From: Novipirellula caenicola
GTDB lineage: Bacteria; Planctomycetota; Planctomycetia; Pirellulales; Pirellulaceae
Direction: 5' to 3'
Assembly (NCBI RefSeq): GCF_039545035.1
Contig: NZ_BAABRO010000004.1
Location: 1-64,000 of the forward strand
DNA length: 64,000 nt
How positions within the stretch are numbered: position 1 is the stretch's first letter; every line of letters begins with the position of its first letter. The notes beneath the pieces were generated by a model, which was not told where the DNA came from, did no database searches, and saw only the letters and a list, made by a program, of their open reading frames with translations. Made by a program: the position numbers and the translations under genes. This document shows positions 1-10,600 of this stretch, one piece after another.

Positions 1-120
1 GGTCGCAAAAGCGACGGCGAACCAGGCTGGCAAACGATCTGGCGTGGCTATCGAAAAATGCAGTCGCTTCTTGACGCGATGAAACTAACCGGTCAAATCA
101 AGGATGAAATTCGTGGGTAA
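1..120 (+). CDS. IS4-type transposase, C-terminal end (partial, cut by window start)
   Basis: Frame 1 is open from the first base to TAA at 118-120 and gives 39 residues. The motif GRKSDGEPGWQTIWRGYRK resembles the conserved C-terminal end of IS4/Tn5-type DDE transposases, where a GRKxDGxPG turn is followed by an Ile/Leu-Trp-Arg-Gly helix. The catalytic DDE residues would lie outside the window, so whether the element is intact cannot be judged. No terminal inverted repeat can be identified because the other end is missing. The family call rests on one short motif. Confidence 0.6.
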   Translation, partial: GRKSDGEPGWQTIWRGYRKMQSLLDAMKLTGQIKDEIRG

Positions 121-125
121 AGACA

Positions 126-168
126 AGCCCGTTGGGCTGGGCTAGGTAAACTTCCGGGGCTTTGCCCC
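126..168. repeat. Two small hairpins after the transposase end
   Basis: AGCCC-GTT-GGGCT (126-138) and GGGGC-TTT-GCCCC (156-168) lie between the transposase stop and the pnp terminator. They could belong to the insertion-sequence end or act as weak plus-strand stops. Neither is followed by a T-run. Confidence 0.4.
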
Positions 169-189
169 TAAATGCAAACGCGCAACATC

Positions 190-230
190 AAAAAAAAAAC
201 AGCATGCGGCTGATTCCAAGCCGCATGCTG
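190..230 (-). terminator. Rho-independent terminator of pnp
   Basis: A perfect 12-bp stem (200-211 with 219-230, loop GATTCCA) is preceded on the plus strand by ten A residues (190-199). On the minus strand this reads as a GC-rich hairpin followed by ten T residues, about 70 bp past the pnp stop. It is one of the clearest terminators in the window. Confidence 0.9.
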
Positions 231-297
231 ATGTGCACTGAACAAGACGATGGATCCGTGACGATGCGATGATCGTCACGTCAATCCAGGGTGATTC

Positions 298-2553
298 TTA
301 GCGACGTCCGCCGCCACCGCCACCGCTGCGTCCGCGGCCACCACCGCCGCTTCCGCCACGACGTCGACGTGGGCGATCTTCGTCGCTGCCGCCACGGTCA
401 TCACCGCCACGATCGTCCTCATCGCCTTCGACGGCCGATGCCAATTCATCTTCCTCACCTAGCTCTTCCAACGCACGGCGTCGGCTCAGCTTGACGCGGT
501 CATGCTCATCGACATCGATGACCAACACCTTCATTGGATCGCCAACCGCAACGACCTTGTCGATGCTGCTGATGTAACCGGTGCTGATTTCGCTGATGTG
601 ACACAGTCCGTCACGTCCGGGCAAGATTTCGACGAATGCACCGAAGTCCTTGATGCTGCTAACCACGCCGTCGTAGATCTTGCCGATCTGGACGGTCGCC
701 GTGCATGCTTCGACTTGACGCATCGCTTCGGCAGCCGATTCTTTGTTCGAACTGGCGACCAAAACGGTTCCATCGTCGTCCACTTCGATCACACATCCGG
801 TGGTTTCTTGGATGCTGCGGATATTCTTTCCGCCAGGTCCGATCAGAGCACCGATCTTGTCGGGAGCGATCTTGGTGCGAAGCAAACGAGGCGCGGTAGG
901 CGAAATCTCGCGACGAGGACGTTGGATCGTCGTCAACATTTTGCGAAGGATCTCGATACGAGCTTCGCGAGATTGCTTCAACGTCGCTCGGATGACGTCA
1001 TCGCCGATACCGGTGACCTTCAAATCGAGCTGGATACCGGTGATCCCGTTTTGGGTTCCCGCGATCTTGAAGTCCATGTCGCCGAAGTGATCTTCGGTAC
1101 CGAGGATGTCGGTCAACAGGACCCAATTGTCAGGCGAGCTTTGCACCAAGCCCACCGAAATACCCGCAACAGGGTTACTAATCGGAACACCGGCGGCCAT
1201 CAAGCCGAGCGTTGCACCACAAACCGAAGCCATCGAGCTGCTGCCGTTGGATTCCAGAATGTCGCTGATCACGCGGATCGTGTAGGGGAAGTCTTCGGCC
1301 GCGGGCAATACCGGGGCAACACTTCGCTCTGCCAAACATCCGTGACCGATTTCGCGACGTCCAGGGCCACGAATCGGGCGGCATTCGCCAACCGAGAACG
1401 ATGGGAAGTTGTAGTCCAGCATGAACTTCTTGCTGTACTCTTCTTGCAAACCATCCACACGTTGTTCGTCGCGAGCGGTTCCCAGCGTGATGGTGATCAA
1501 CGCTTGTGTTTCGCCACGTTGGAACAATGCCGATCCGTGAACGCGAGGCAACAGGTCGGTTTCACAGTAGATCTGACGGAGACTGTTGTTGTCACGTCCG
1601 TCAGGTCGCGTGCCGGCGAGAATCAAATCGCGAACGACTTTTTCTTCCAAGTCGTGCCAAACCGATTTGAAGCGATTGACACAGATGGCGCCGTCGGCGT
1701 TGGGATCAGGAATGACTTCGCTCATTGCACGGTCACGCAGATTGCGAACCGCTTCGGCGCGATCTTGCTTGCCCGAGGTTTGTTGAGCAGCGCGGAAATC
1801 GTCGTAGTAGGCGTCGTTGAGTCGTTGGAACAATCCGTCGTCTTCTGGCGCGACGTACTCTTTCTTCTTCGGATTGACCTTCTTGTACAGCTCGTCTTGC
1901 AACTCGATGATTTCGCGAATCACATCATGGGCAAAATTAATTGCTTCCATCATGTCGTCTTCGGCCATTTCGTTAGCGAAACCTTCGATCATCGCAACCT
2001 TGTCGCGTGACCCGCTGACGATCATGTCCAATTCGCTCGACTCAAGATCTTCGAACGTTGGGAAGGCAACAAGTTTGCCGTCCACTTTACCGACACGAAC
2101 CGAAGCCACGGGGCCTTGGAACGGCAGTTCGCTGATGTGCAGTGCAACCGCGGCACCATTCATCGCCAACACGTCACCATCGTTCTGCATGTCGCTGGCG
2201 ACAACAAACGCCTGCACTTGAACTTCGTCTTTGTAACCTGCGGGCCATAGCGGACGGATCGGGCGATCCATCAAACGAGCACTCAGAGTTTCTTTGGTGC
2301 TCGGACGGCCTTCTCGCTTCAGAAAACCACCAGGAAATTTACCAGCCGCAGCCAAACGCTCGCGGTAATCACACATCAGGGGAAAGAAATCCAAACCCGG
2401 CCGCGGGTCGCTCGATGCGGCCGCAACCAGCACCGAAGTCTCGCCATACTGAACCATCACACTACCGGCAGCCTGCTTCGCTAATTGGCCGGTCTCGAAC
2501 GACAACACGCTGTGTCCGATCTTCTTTTCAACTCTAATTTTATTCACAGTCAC
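298..2553 (-). CDS. pnp: Polyribonucleotide nucleotidyltransferase (PNPase)
   Basis: 3'-5' phosphorolytic exoribonuclease of mRNA decay. The chain has two RNase PH folds (the second with GRREIGHG and the KIAGTQNGITGIQLDLKVTG active-site segment), a KH domain with the GxxG loop IGPGG, and an S1 domain (GVVSSIKDFGAFVEI). It ends in an unusual acidic then Arg/Gly-rich tail. The frame is open up to a TTG at 2583, but the GTG at 2553 is preferred: AGGAAGG lies 8 nt upstream and the protein then begins VTVNKIRVEK, like the family, giving 751 residues. It lies downstream of rpsO on the same strand, the classic bacterial arrangement, and ends at a strong terminator. Confidence 0.97.
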   Translation of the reverse strand: MTVNKIRVEKKIGHSVLSFETGQLAKQAAGSVMVQYGETSVLVAAASSDPRPGLDFFPLMCDYRERLAAAGKFPGGFLKREGRPSTKETLSARLMDRPIRPLWPAGYKDEVQVQAFVVASDMQNDGDVLAMNGAAVALHISELPFQGPVASVRVGKVDGKLVAFPTFEDLESSELDMIVSGSRDKVAMIEGFANEMAEDDMMEAINFAHDVIREIIELQDELYKKVNPKKKEYVAPEDDGLFQRLNDAYYDDFRAAQQTSGKQDRAEAVRNLRDRAMSEVIPDPNADGAICVNRFKSVWHDLEEKVVRDLILAGTRPDGRDNNSLRQIYCETDLLPRVHGSALFQRGETQALITITLGTARDEQRVDGLQEEYSKKFMLDYNFPSFSVGECRPIRGPGRREIGHGCLAERSVAPVLPAAEDFPYTIRVISDILESNGSSSMASVCGATLGLMAAGVPISNPVAGISVGLVQSSPDNWVLLTDILGTEDHFGDMDFKIAGTQNGITGIQLDLKVTGIGDDVIRATLKQSREARIEILRKMLTTIQRPRREISPTAPRLLRTKIAPDKIGALIGPGGKNIRSIQETTGCVIEVDDDGTVLVASSNKESAAEAMRQVEACTATVQIGKIYDGVVSSIKDFGAFVEILPGRDGLCHISEISTGYISSIDKVVAVGDPMKVLVIDVDEHDRVKLSRRRALEELGEEDELASAVEGDEDDRGGDDRGGSDEDRPRRRRGGSGGGGRGRSGGGGGGRR

Positions 2554-2879
2554 TTTGGAAACCTTCCTTCCACCTACATTCAATTACAACAACAAGAGAT
2601 CGCTCGAAACCGCGCTTGCGGCTCCCATCAACGGGACTCCTGTAACAATGGAGTAGAGCGATTCAAACAAAAGGGTGCGGCTTGCCGGGTTAGAAAGAGA
2701 GGGGGTGAGGGCAGGCAGTCTAGCCGTTGGCCCAGGCAAACCCCCATCTCGGTCAGCGCACGGCGCTACCGCCGTCCACCGCACGGAGCGCGAAAAAGAG
2801 AGAAAAGAATCTCGGCTCGCCACCAGAGGGCGAGCTGAGTTGTTTGCCAACCATCGCACCAATGCGGCGTCTCTGTGGG
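2554..2879. other. rpsO-pnp intergenic region
   Basis: 326 bp with no convincing gene. It holds short inverted repeats, for example CCGC-GCTT-GCGG near 2610 and ACTCC/GGAGT near 2638-2656. In other bacteria the pnp leader carries the hairpin used for PNPase autoregulation. These could be such elements, but the sequence does not prove it. Confidence 0.4.
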
Positions 2880-3149
2880 CTATTTACGGATGCCCAACTT
2901 ACCGATGATATCGAGGTACCGCTGCGGGTCCTCGCCTCGCACGTAATCCAGCAAACGCCGACGGCGACTTACCAATCCCAACAACCCACGCCGTGAAGCG
3001 TAATCCTTGCGATGGGTTCGCATGTGCTCCGTCAAACCATTAATACGCTCGGTCAGGATCGCAATTTGAACTTCCGGCGAACCAGTGTCATCGCTGGCTT
3101 TTCCGTGTTCCTTAATGACTTCGGACTTACGTTCTTTCGAAATCGTCAT
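2880..3149 (-). CDS. rpsO: 30S ribosomal protein S15
   Basis: 89 residues, the normal S15 length. Recognised from [19 protein letters not shown], the [20 protein letters not shown] segment that contacts 16S rRNA, and the [17 protein letters not shown] ending. S15 binds the central domain of 16S rRNA early in 30S assembly. The ATG at 3149 is the only sensible start. pnp follows 326 bp downstream on the same strand, so the two are probably co-transcribed to the terminator at 190-230. Confidence 0.98.
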   Translation of the reverse strand: MTISKERKSEVIKEHGKASDDTGSPEVQIAILTERINGLTEHMRTHRKDYASRRGLLGLVSRRRRLLDYVRGEDPQRYLDIIGKLGIRK

Positions 3150-3576
3150 TCGTATTACTTTTCGCTTCGTTTCAGTACGTTTGTTACGTTTGTTTTGTAC
3201 AGTCTTTTCTTGCAGACTTCGACAATTTACCAGCAGTTTCTACAAGCGGGGTAGTTTAGCGGTCCGCGCCAAACACGCAACGCCAAATCGGCGTCTCGTC
3301 AAGAAAAGAAACCACTGATTTCCCATTTTGCGGGATGCAGAACCACTATCGATCGTCGGGCCTATTCAATCGCCGTCCGATCCACTTCTTTTTCGTCTCG
3401 GCGAAAGACTCGGAAAATCCCCAACAAAAACGGCGGCAGCTCTCATCATTCTGATGCAAATAACCAATCTGATGGCGTTTCCGCCAACGAAAGCGTGCTT
3501 ATTTGCTAGCGAGATCGGTATCCGCTAGCGTCACTCCGCAACGCAGTTCGCGGTTTGGATTCGCCGTTTCGGTACT
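3150..3576. other. Intergenic region upstream of rpsO
   Basis: 427 bp between the rpsO start and the end of the NADH dehydrogenase gene. The short frames here have no recognisable motif. The part next to rpsO is A/T-rich and probably carries its promoter and leader. No clear -35/-10 pair or terminator was seen. Confidence 0.4.
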
Positions 3577-4986
3577 TTAGCGAGCCGATTTAGAGGGAGC
3601 GGCCTGTGCGGGAGCGTTCGCGTTTTCGGCGTTGGATTCCGGCGGACGAACGCCCACTGGCATCGTTTCCACAGGACCAATCCCGCTCATTTTGGGGGAA
3701 TCGTCCTGCGCAGACGAATCTTTGCCATAGAACCGCCAATGCTTCTCTAAAATCAACCTCGCCCCGCGGCGGAACGAGATGAACGACCAAGTCCAACTAA
3801 GGATCACGAACAACCGATTCCGGAAACCGGTCAAGAAATAGATGTGGACCACCAGCCATGCCAACCAAGCGGGAAATCCGGTCAAGCGGTACTTGCCCAC
3901 TTCGGCGATCGCACGACTGCGGCCGATCGTGGCCATCTGCCCTTTGTCGACGTAATGAAACTCGGGCCGTGGCTTTTGGTCCAATTCGCAGCGGATCACT
4001 TTGGCAAAGTGGCGTCCTTGCTGCATTGCCACTGGGGCGATCCCAGGCAAAGGTCGCTCGTTTTCGTCCGTAAAACTACACAAGTCGCCCGCGACAAAGA
4101 CTTCGGGATGTTCGGCGACCGAGAGATCCTTTTGCACGCGAATTCGTCCCTGACGATCCCGCTCGAACCCATCTTGGTTGCCGATCTCGGACGCTTGCAC
4201 CCCGGCAGCCCATAACACGGTCGCGGCGTTGATGCGGTCGCCCGACACATCGACTCCGTTTTCGTCAATTCGGGTCACCCGGCTGTCGGTCCAAGTTTGA
4301 ACCCCAAGCGACTCGAGATCCCGCATCGCTCGGCTGGACAATTTTTCCGAGAACATCGGCAGGATTCGCGGCCCAGCTTCGATCAAGATAATGCGAGCCA
4401 GCTTGGAGTCGACGTTGCGGAAATCGCGAGCCAACGTAAAACGACTCATTTCACCAATCGCACCAGCCAACTCGACTCCCGTCGGCCCGGCTCCCACCAC
4501 GACAAACGTCAACTGTTTGCGACGTTCATCCAAATCCTTGGTCAATTCCGCCTTTTCAAACGCTTCCAAAACGCGGCGGCGAATCTCGGTGGCCTGCTCG
4601 AGCGTCTTGAGTCCGGGGGCATTCGCTTCCCACTCGTTGTGCCCGAAATAACTGTGCTGAGCCCCACATGCGACCAGCAAATAATCGTAGCTGACCTTGC
4701 CAAACGTCGCACTGACCGTCCGTTCGTCAAGTTGGATCGAATCGACACGGCCACACAGCACGCGAACATTCGTTTCTTTCGACAAAATGCTCCGCAGGGG
4801 GGCGGCGATATCCGCAGGGCTGAGACCCGCCATCGCGACCTGATACAGCAGCGGCTGAAACAGATGATGGTTACGGCGGTCAATCAACGTGACCGACACC
4901 CGTTTGTCTCGGCCTAATGCTTTGGCCGCATTCAAACCGGCGAACCCGCCTCCGATAATCACCACATGCTTCAACGATTCATTCAT
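3577..4986 (-). CDS. ndh: Type II NADH:quinone oxidoreductase (NDH-2)
   Basis: Single-subunit, non-pumping FAD enzyme that passes electrons from NADH to quinone at the membrane. The FAD-binding GGGFAG follows the N-terminal strand HVVIIG, a second dinucleotide motif GAGPTG lies near residue 165, and NHHLFQPLLYQVAMAGLSP is typical of the family. Near the C-terminus WLAWLVVHIYFLTGFRNR is hydrophobic and amphipathic, fitting membrane attachment. A Pro/Ala/Asn-rich tail follows. The frame extends to a TTG at 4998; the ATG at 4986 is preferred (469 residues, GGAA just upstream). With the nqr operon at 37-46 kb, the cell has both a non-pumping and a Na+-pumping route for NADH oxidation. Confidence 0.93.
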   Translation of the reverse strand: MNESLKHVVIIGGGFAGLNAAKALGRDKRVSVTLIDRRNHHLFQPLLYQVAMAGLSPADIAAPLRSILSKETNVRVLCGRVDSIQLDERTVSATFGKVSYDYLLVACGAQHSYFGHNEWEANAPGLKTLEQATEIRRRVLEAFEKAELTKDLDERRKQLTFVVVGAGPTGVELAGAIGEMSRFTLARDFRNVDSKLARIILIEAGPRILPMFSEKLSSRAMRDLESLGVQTWTDSRVTRIDENGVDVSGDRINAATVLWAAGVQASEIGNQDGFERDRQGRIRVQKDLSVAEHPEVFVAGDLCSFTDENERPLPGIAPVAMQQGRHFAKVIRCELDQKPRPEFHYVDKGQMATIGRSRAIAEVGKYRLTGFPAWLAWLVVHIYFLTGFRNRLFVILSWTWSFISFRRGARLILEKHWRFYGKDSSAQDDSPKMSGIGPVETMPVGVRPPESNAENANAPAQAAPSKSAR

Positions 4987-5217
4987 CCCATTTTCCAACG
5001 TTTCAGTTCGGTCTCGACTCCTTCATGATACGGACGACGAGATTAGAGGGGAGGGGCGATTTGCGATCCGGCAAGCGGCTGATCCCACTGCCATCCCGTC
5101 ATCCGACGCTAAAGGGAGATCACCGACCGTTGCAGGGGACATCCGACACGACAACACAAATCCCCCCTCGATAACATCACCGAACCATAGTCGTGGATTA
5201 CCGTTTGGCGATCGGAG

Positions 5218-5691
5218 TTACGCGTGAGCGTGGCTGAATGAGGGCGGATCGCTGGCGGGAAAACTTTCGTCACTCGCCTCGTCGATCATCGCTTCCTCGT
5301 GCTCATGGGTCGCCCGTTCGTCGGCGGTGCCGAAACGCGACACCTCATCACGGGCGGTCGCATCACGGGCGGTCGCATCGCGGGCGGTCGCATCACGGGC
5401 CGGTTCACTGCGAGACACCTGATCGCGGGCCTGCTTATTTTGGGCCGAGTCATTGCCAGCCGCCAATTGGTCGTCGCGTCGCTGTTGCCACTGCACCGCC
5501 AACTCGGCAGCCTCGGCGGTCCTTTTCAGCAGGTCGGGATAACGCTCGGGCGGCTCTTGATTGGCAAAGGTCTCGGATTGGCGAGCAAACTCTTTCGCAT
5601 CCGCTTCGGACACCGCGATCGCATCGGCACACCGCCGCAGATCGTCACAAAGAATTTGCCACTGAGATTTCACAAATGCGTCATTCATCAT
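5218..5691 (-). CDS. Small acidic protein with DEASDESFPASDPPS tail motif, function unknown
   Basis: 157 residues. The N-terminal ~75 residues are charged and predicted helical. A linker of three ARDAT repeats follows, encoded by a 15-bp tandem repeat. The C-terminus IDEASDESFPASDPPSFSH matches a short motif seen at the ends of many small bacterial proteins of unknown role. No signal peptide or membrane segment is present. It starts at one of two adjacent ATG codons (5691 or 5688). It stands alone between ndh and the aldehyde dehydrogenase gene. Confidence 0.7.
   Translation of the reverse strand: MMNDAFVKSQWQILCDDLRRCADAIAVSEADAKEFARQSETFANQEPPERYPDLLKRTAEAAELAVQWQQRRDDQLAAGNDSAQNKQARDQVSRSEPARDATARDATARDATARDEVSRFGTADERATHEHEEAMIDEASDESFPASDPPSFSHAHA
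5351..5395. repeat. 15-bp in-frame tandem repeat (three copies)
   Basis: CGGGCGGTCGCATCR is repeated at 5351, 5366 and 5381. It encodes the ARDAT repeats in the linker of the minus-strand protein and keeps the reading frame. Confidence 0.9.
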
Positions 5692-5794
5692 TGCACCTTC
5701 GAGTTGCTTTTCGTGTCAAAAGTCGACCATCGAAGTCGTACTCGAATCAACAGTGCAAGTTTGATGCCGCGATCGCTGCGTATCAGGCAACGGC

Positions 5795-7297
5795 TTACAA
5801 ACTGACGCAAACGGATTTGGTTTGCAGGTAGTTTTCCAAAACCGCATGCCCCATCTCACGGCCCCAACCCGACTGTTTGTAACCGCCAAAGGGCAGTGCC
5901 GCATCGAACACGCTGTAGCAGTTAATCCACACCGAACCGGCTTTGACCGCTTTGGCAAACCGATGTGCCTTGGAAATGTCACGCGTCCAAATGCCTGCCG
6001 CCAACCCGTAAGCGGTATTGTTGGCTTGATTCACAAGCTCGCTTTCATCACCAAATGGCATTGCGGCCACCACGGGTCCAAAAATCTCTTCACGCACCAC
6101 CGACATGTCCTCGGATGCGTTTTTCAGCACGGTCGGTTGCACGAAGTAGCCGGGTCGATCCAGCGCCGAACCACCCGCCGCCGCCTCGGCTCCTTCGGCC
6201 ACCCCGGCTTTCAGATATCCGGTGACGCGATCAAATTGCTCACGCGAAACCAACGGCCCCATTTGGGTCGAAGCATCAAAGCCGCTACCGACTTTCAAGT
6301 TTTTGGCAATCTCGCTGACCCCGGCGACCACTTCGTCGTAGACCCCCTTTTGCACAAACAATCTCGACCCGGCGCTACAAACCTCGCCTTGGTTAAAGAA
6401 GATGGCATCGGCGGCCCCGGCGATCGCAGAATCAAGATCGGCGTCGTCATAGATCACATTGGGACTCTTGCCGCCAAGTTCGAGGCTGACGCGTTTCAAG
6501 TTGCCGGTGGCCGCATTGATGATCAACTTGCCGACCTCGGTCGACCCGGTGAAGGCGACCTTGTCGATTTGTTCGTGGGATGCGATCGCCGCTCCGGCCG
6601 TTTCACCAAAACCCGTGACGATATTGACAACGCCATCGGGCACTCCCGCTTGAAGAATCAATTCGCCCAATCGCAGTGCCGACAACGGGGTCTGTTCGGC
6701 TGGTTTTAGAATTACAGTGCAACCGGTCGTCAACGCGGGCGCCAATTTCCAAGCGGCCATCAACAGCGGAAAGTTCCAAGGAATGATCTGGCCGACCACC
6801 CCGACAGGCTCTCGCAATGTGAACGCATGAAACTCGGCATCGGGAGCGTACGGCAAATGAATCGGGATCGTGTTGCCTTCGATCTTGGTGGCCCAACCGG
6901 CCATGTAACGAAACATGTCGGCCGCCAATGCGACATCCGCCGCCTTGGCCACGGCGAACGGTTTGCCGTTGTCGAGCGTTTCAATCTGCGCTAGTTCGTC
7001 GGCGTGTTCTTCGATCAGTTCCGCGATTCGCCAGATCAAACGCGAACGCTCGGATCCGCTCATCCTGGACCACGGACCTTGGTCGAAAGCTTTTCGGGCA
7101 GCGGCGACTGCCAATTCCACATCCGCCGCTTCGCCTTCGGCCACTTCTGCGATCACTTGGTCGCTGGCCGGATCAAAAACCTCGAATGTCTTGCCGCTTT
7201 GGGCATCAACCCATTTGCCGCCAATCAACATTTTCTTGGGCGAACTCAGAAACGGCTGCAGCGACTCGGGGACGGGGGAATTGGTTGCGACAGACAT
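5795..7297 (-). CDS. NAD(P)+-dependent aldehyde dehydrogenase
   Basis: 500 residues, full length for the ALDH superfamily. IIPWNFPLLMAAWKLAPAL forms part of the cofactor site, FTGSTEVGK is the Rossmann loop, Glu273 in LELGGKSPN is the general base and Cys307 in FNQGEVCSAG the nucleophile. The enzyme oxidises an aldehyde to its acid. The sequence resembles the retinal/phenylacetaldehyde/betaine aldehyde group, but the substrate cannot be named. It is monocistronic, with an ATG start and a hairpin 114 bp upstream. Confidence 0.93.
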   Translation of the reverse strand: MSVATNSPVPESLQPFLSSPKKMLIGGKWVDAQSGKTFEVFDPASDQVIAEVAEGEAADVELAVAAARKAFDQGPWSRMSGSERSRLIWRIAELIEEHADELAQIETLDNGKPFAVAKAADVALAADMFRYMAGWATKIEGNTIPIHLPYAPDAEFHAFTLREPVGVVGQIIPWNFPLLMAAWKLAPALTTGCTVILKPAEQTPLSALRLGELILQAGVPDGVVNIVTGFGETAGAAIASHEQIDKVAFTGSTEVGKLIINAATGNLKRVSLELGGKSPNVIYDDADLDSAIAGAADAIFFNQGEVCSAGSRLFVQKGVYDEVVAGVSEIAKNLKVGSGFDASTQMGPLVSREQFDRVTGYLKAGVAEGAEAAAGGSALDRPGYFVQPTVLKNASEDMSVVREEIFGPVVAAMPFGDESELVNQANNTAYGLAAGIWTRDISKAHRFAKAVKAGSVWINCYSVFDAALPFGGYKQSGWGREMGHAVLENYLQTKSVCVSL

Positions 7298-7658
7298 CGG
7301 ACACTCCTTCGAATTGGGTATCGAATTGCAGACGTGGGGATGGGGACATCATTTATTTTTCGGGAACCGACGATCGCGGAAACCGCAGAGGCCGCCGCGA
7401 AGTCTAGCGTGCAAGCGAAACACTTCGCGAATTTCGCTTGCTCCGAACAAAGCACCGTCCAATCGTGCTTTCTACACAATCAAAGCATTCTCTACTTCTA
7501 TTGAATGCCAAGCATGAACGTATGGCAAGTGTTTTAGCTCCGGACTCAGGCTTCCCTTCCCCGCCGGCCCCCCCCGCTACCGACGCATTCCAGCCCACAA
7601 AGCTTCACCTCCCCAAAACGCGGGTTTAGGGGGAGGCGGCTCGATTGGCATGCCGGAA
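7298..7658. other. Intergenic region with a 10-bp-stem hairpin
   Basis: 361 bp between two minus-strand genes. A perfect inverted repeat GCAAGCGAAA (7411-7420) / TTTCGCTTGC (7432-7441) with an 11-base loop lies 114 bp upstream of the aldehyde dehydrogenase start. It has no T-run, so it may be a leader structure or operator rather than a terminator. No gene was recognised. Confidence 0.5.
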
Positions 7659-10600
7659 CTACGACTCGCCCTTGTCCTTCTTTGCACGTCGCTTGGCTTC
7701 CAGCAAACGCTCAGTGTAACTGGGCCCAGACGATTCGGGTTTGGGTTCGGCGATCGGTTTGGTTTCGCTGCGAGGGCCGCTGATCGTGGACGTGTCGACG
7801 GGAGTCCCCTCGGCTTCGGTCGGTTCGAACCGCACGCTTGCCCGACGCCGCTCAAGCGAATCGCCAAGCGACTCTTTGCTTTTCTGTAACGCGTCGAGCC
7901 GCGCGGCCACGCTTGCGTCGCGATCTTGTTTTTGTCCACGCATGCGAGCGACCGTTCGGCCGATCCAATCAAAATTAATCGCCACTCGGCGAACGAAGAC
8001 GTCACCGAGAAACAATCCGCAACTCGCTAACACGAACCAGGGCCACACGTCGCGAAAACTTCTCGCCAAAGCCAAACCACCTCGAAACGCGTTGGTATCG
8101 ACGAGCGATTCACTGAGCTGATTTTCCAGCGGCGGTGTCACCTCGCCTGGTTCGCCACCGCGTGGTTTCAGCGCTGCCAGCGATTCCATTAGTGCTCGAT
8201 TGGTTTCACGCACACGAAATTCGTCGCTGTAAGGCACCGTCACCCCGGTGGTCAGCGGTGACATCCCTGGCCCTGGGACCACATTGACGAAATAGCTGCC
8301 GGTTTCGTCGGCTGGAAACGACCCCACGTAACGCCCCGGTGCAGTTTGTCGCATTCGCAGCGGAACGGGTTTCAAACTCGGATCGAGTGCGGAGGCATTC
8401 ATATCCAGAAAATTCAAAAACGAATCGTCTTGATCCAACGCGTTGACCACCACTTGGACCTCGCCGTCGCGGACCTGCGTCGCGATTGAAAACTTTCCTG
8501 TATCGCCGGTGGGCCGCATCAACCAGCGGACCAATTGAGCATAAAACTTGTCATAGCCTGGCCACTCGGTCCAATCGGCGGCCCAGCGGGCGCCCGCATC
8601 GGTGGTCATCACTGCGGTCCGCCCCAATCCGTAGGTCCACACCGCCAACACCGTCGCATTCTCGGGTGAATCGGGTTTCGGCGATTGAATCAAGACTTGA
8701 GCCAGCGGGCTGTCTTTGGTCTGTGTCAAAACAAAGCCATTGATATTTGGCAGCACCCGATCGACTCCTTCGAGCATCGCGTGGGGGAAAATGACTTGCG
8801 GGTTCGCCCCCCCAGGCGGCTCGTAAACCAACGGCCGCGACACGCGACGTGCTTCACGCTGAAAGATTCGCGGCAGCGCTTTACCGCTAGCGGCTTGATA
8901 GTACTTGCCTCCAGTGTCTTGCGCGATCTTTCGCAACCGCGCACTCTCGGTCAAACCATGCGACGCGACCGCCACGGTACTGATCGTGATGTTATTGGTT
9001 TTGAACGAGTTGATCGTGCCTGGCGAGGGATCGCTCGGGTCACCATCGCTGATGATAATGCAGTGCTTGGTCGAAGCGGGGGTGCGAGTCAAACCGGCGA
9101 CGGCCATCCGCATCGCGGGGTCAAATTGTGGCATATCGCCGGGCGTCATTCGCCCGATCGCAGTCAACATCGCCTTGCGGTTTGGCCCCACTTCGAGCAA
9201 TCCATTACGCCCGCCCCACAGCCACGCATCGCCCGAAACGGTCCAGTGTAAAACGCCGGCGTAGTCGGCTGGTCCCAATTGCTCGACAGCCGCTCGCGCG
9301 ATCACTTTTTGCCAATGGTTGCCTTCGGCCATCTCGCTAGCGTGCATGATGCACGCCAACGCGCCGACGGCTTGGATTTTGGTGTTCTTGATCTTGAAAT
9401 CGACCGGCATTGCCTTTTCCAATTCGGTGCCCGACCAACCGCCAGCGCCGAAGGCCTCGGGACCGCCGATCATCAACAACCCAGCACCGAGTTGCTGAGT
9501 GTTGCGAACAAGCATATCGATTTGCTCGTCCGTGAACGACGAAATCTGTTCGCTACTGTCCCCCGAGGCTCGCGGGACGCCTGCCAAGATCACCGCGTCA
9601 TACGCCTGCAACTCGGCTAGTGAACCAAACAATTCGTCACTCGGTTGCTGGACCACTTCGATGTTCGCGTCTCGCAACGCATCGATCATCAAACCAAAGT
9701 CGCCGAGGTGCGACTTGTCTTCGATTAACAACACTCGTCCTTTGCCCCGAACGTAGGTGTACGCCGTCGCACTATTGTTTTGGCGGATGCCATCGTCGTC
9801 AGCCGCGTCGGGAACAAATTCGGCTTCGTAGGTGTAGCCAGCGGGTTGTTCGATTTGATGGCGAAGCGGGAAGACGTTCTTTCCGTCATCGAGTGTCACC
9901 GATTGCTCTAACAGCAACGATTCTTGGCCACCGACACGCTGTTTGACTCGCAATTTTCCTTCGACCGGTTCGCCGCTTCCCGCCTCGGAATAATTGCTGA
10001 CGACGATCCGCGCCTCGAACGGTTGCCCTTTGCGGATGTTGTCCGGCAAGTCGATTTTTTCGACCAACACTTCGCTCTTGGTATCGATGATCACCGGAAC
10101 GACATCGATTCCGATCCCCGCTTGCGCCGCACGCGCCGCCAATTTGCGAGCTTGCCCGATGTTCTCGTTGCCATCGGTAACAATCACAATGCGCCGCGAG
10201 GTATCTTCGGGCATCGAGGCCTGGGCCAGATTCAATGCCGATTCCAAATTTGTCGCATCGGTGCGATCACGCAGACTTTCGAGTCGACGCAGCGGAGGAA
10301 TGTCATCGTCAAACGGTGGGATCTCGATCGACGCGTCGCGTCCAAACACGACGATCCCCGCGCGGTCTTCGCGAGTGCCGTCTCGATGACGTCGAACATT
10401 GCGGATCACGTAGTCGAGCATCACTTGGCGTTTGACTCGCGGAATGCTCTCGCTTTGGTCCAATAAATACATGACCGTCACGCGATCGCTGACCCACACC
10501 CATTGCACTCCAGCCAGCGCGAACACGATGCCGGTCCAAACGACGGTGCGAAACAGCAGGGCAAAACCACGGCGGAACCGCCCCAGTGCTGCCAACGACC

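Noticed and set aside
502-2010. 502-codon plus-strand frame antisense to pnp
   Set aside because: It lies wholly inside pnp on the opposite strand. Its translation has no recognisable domain and reflects the codon bias of pnp.
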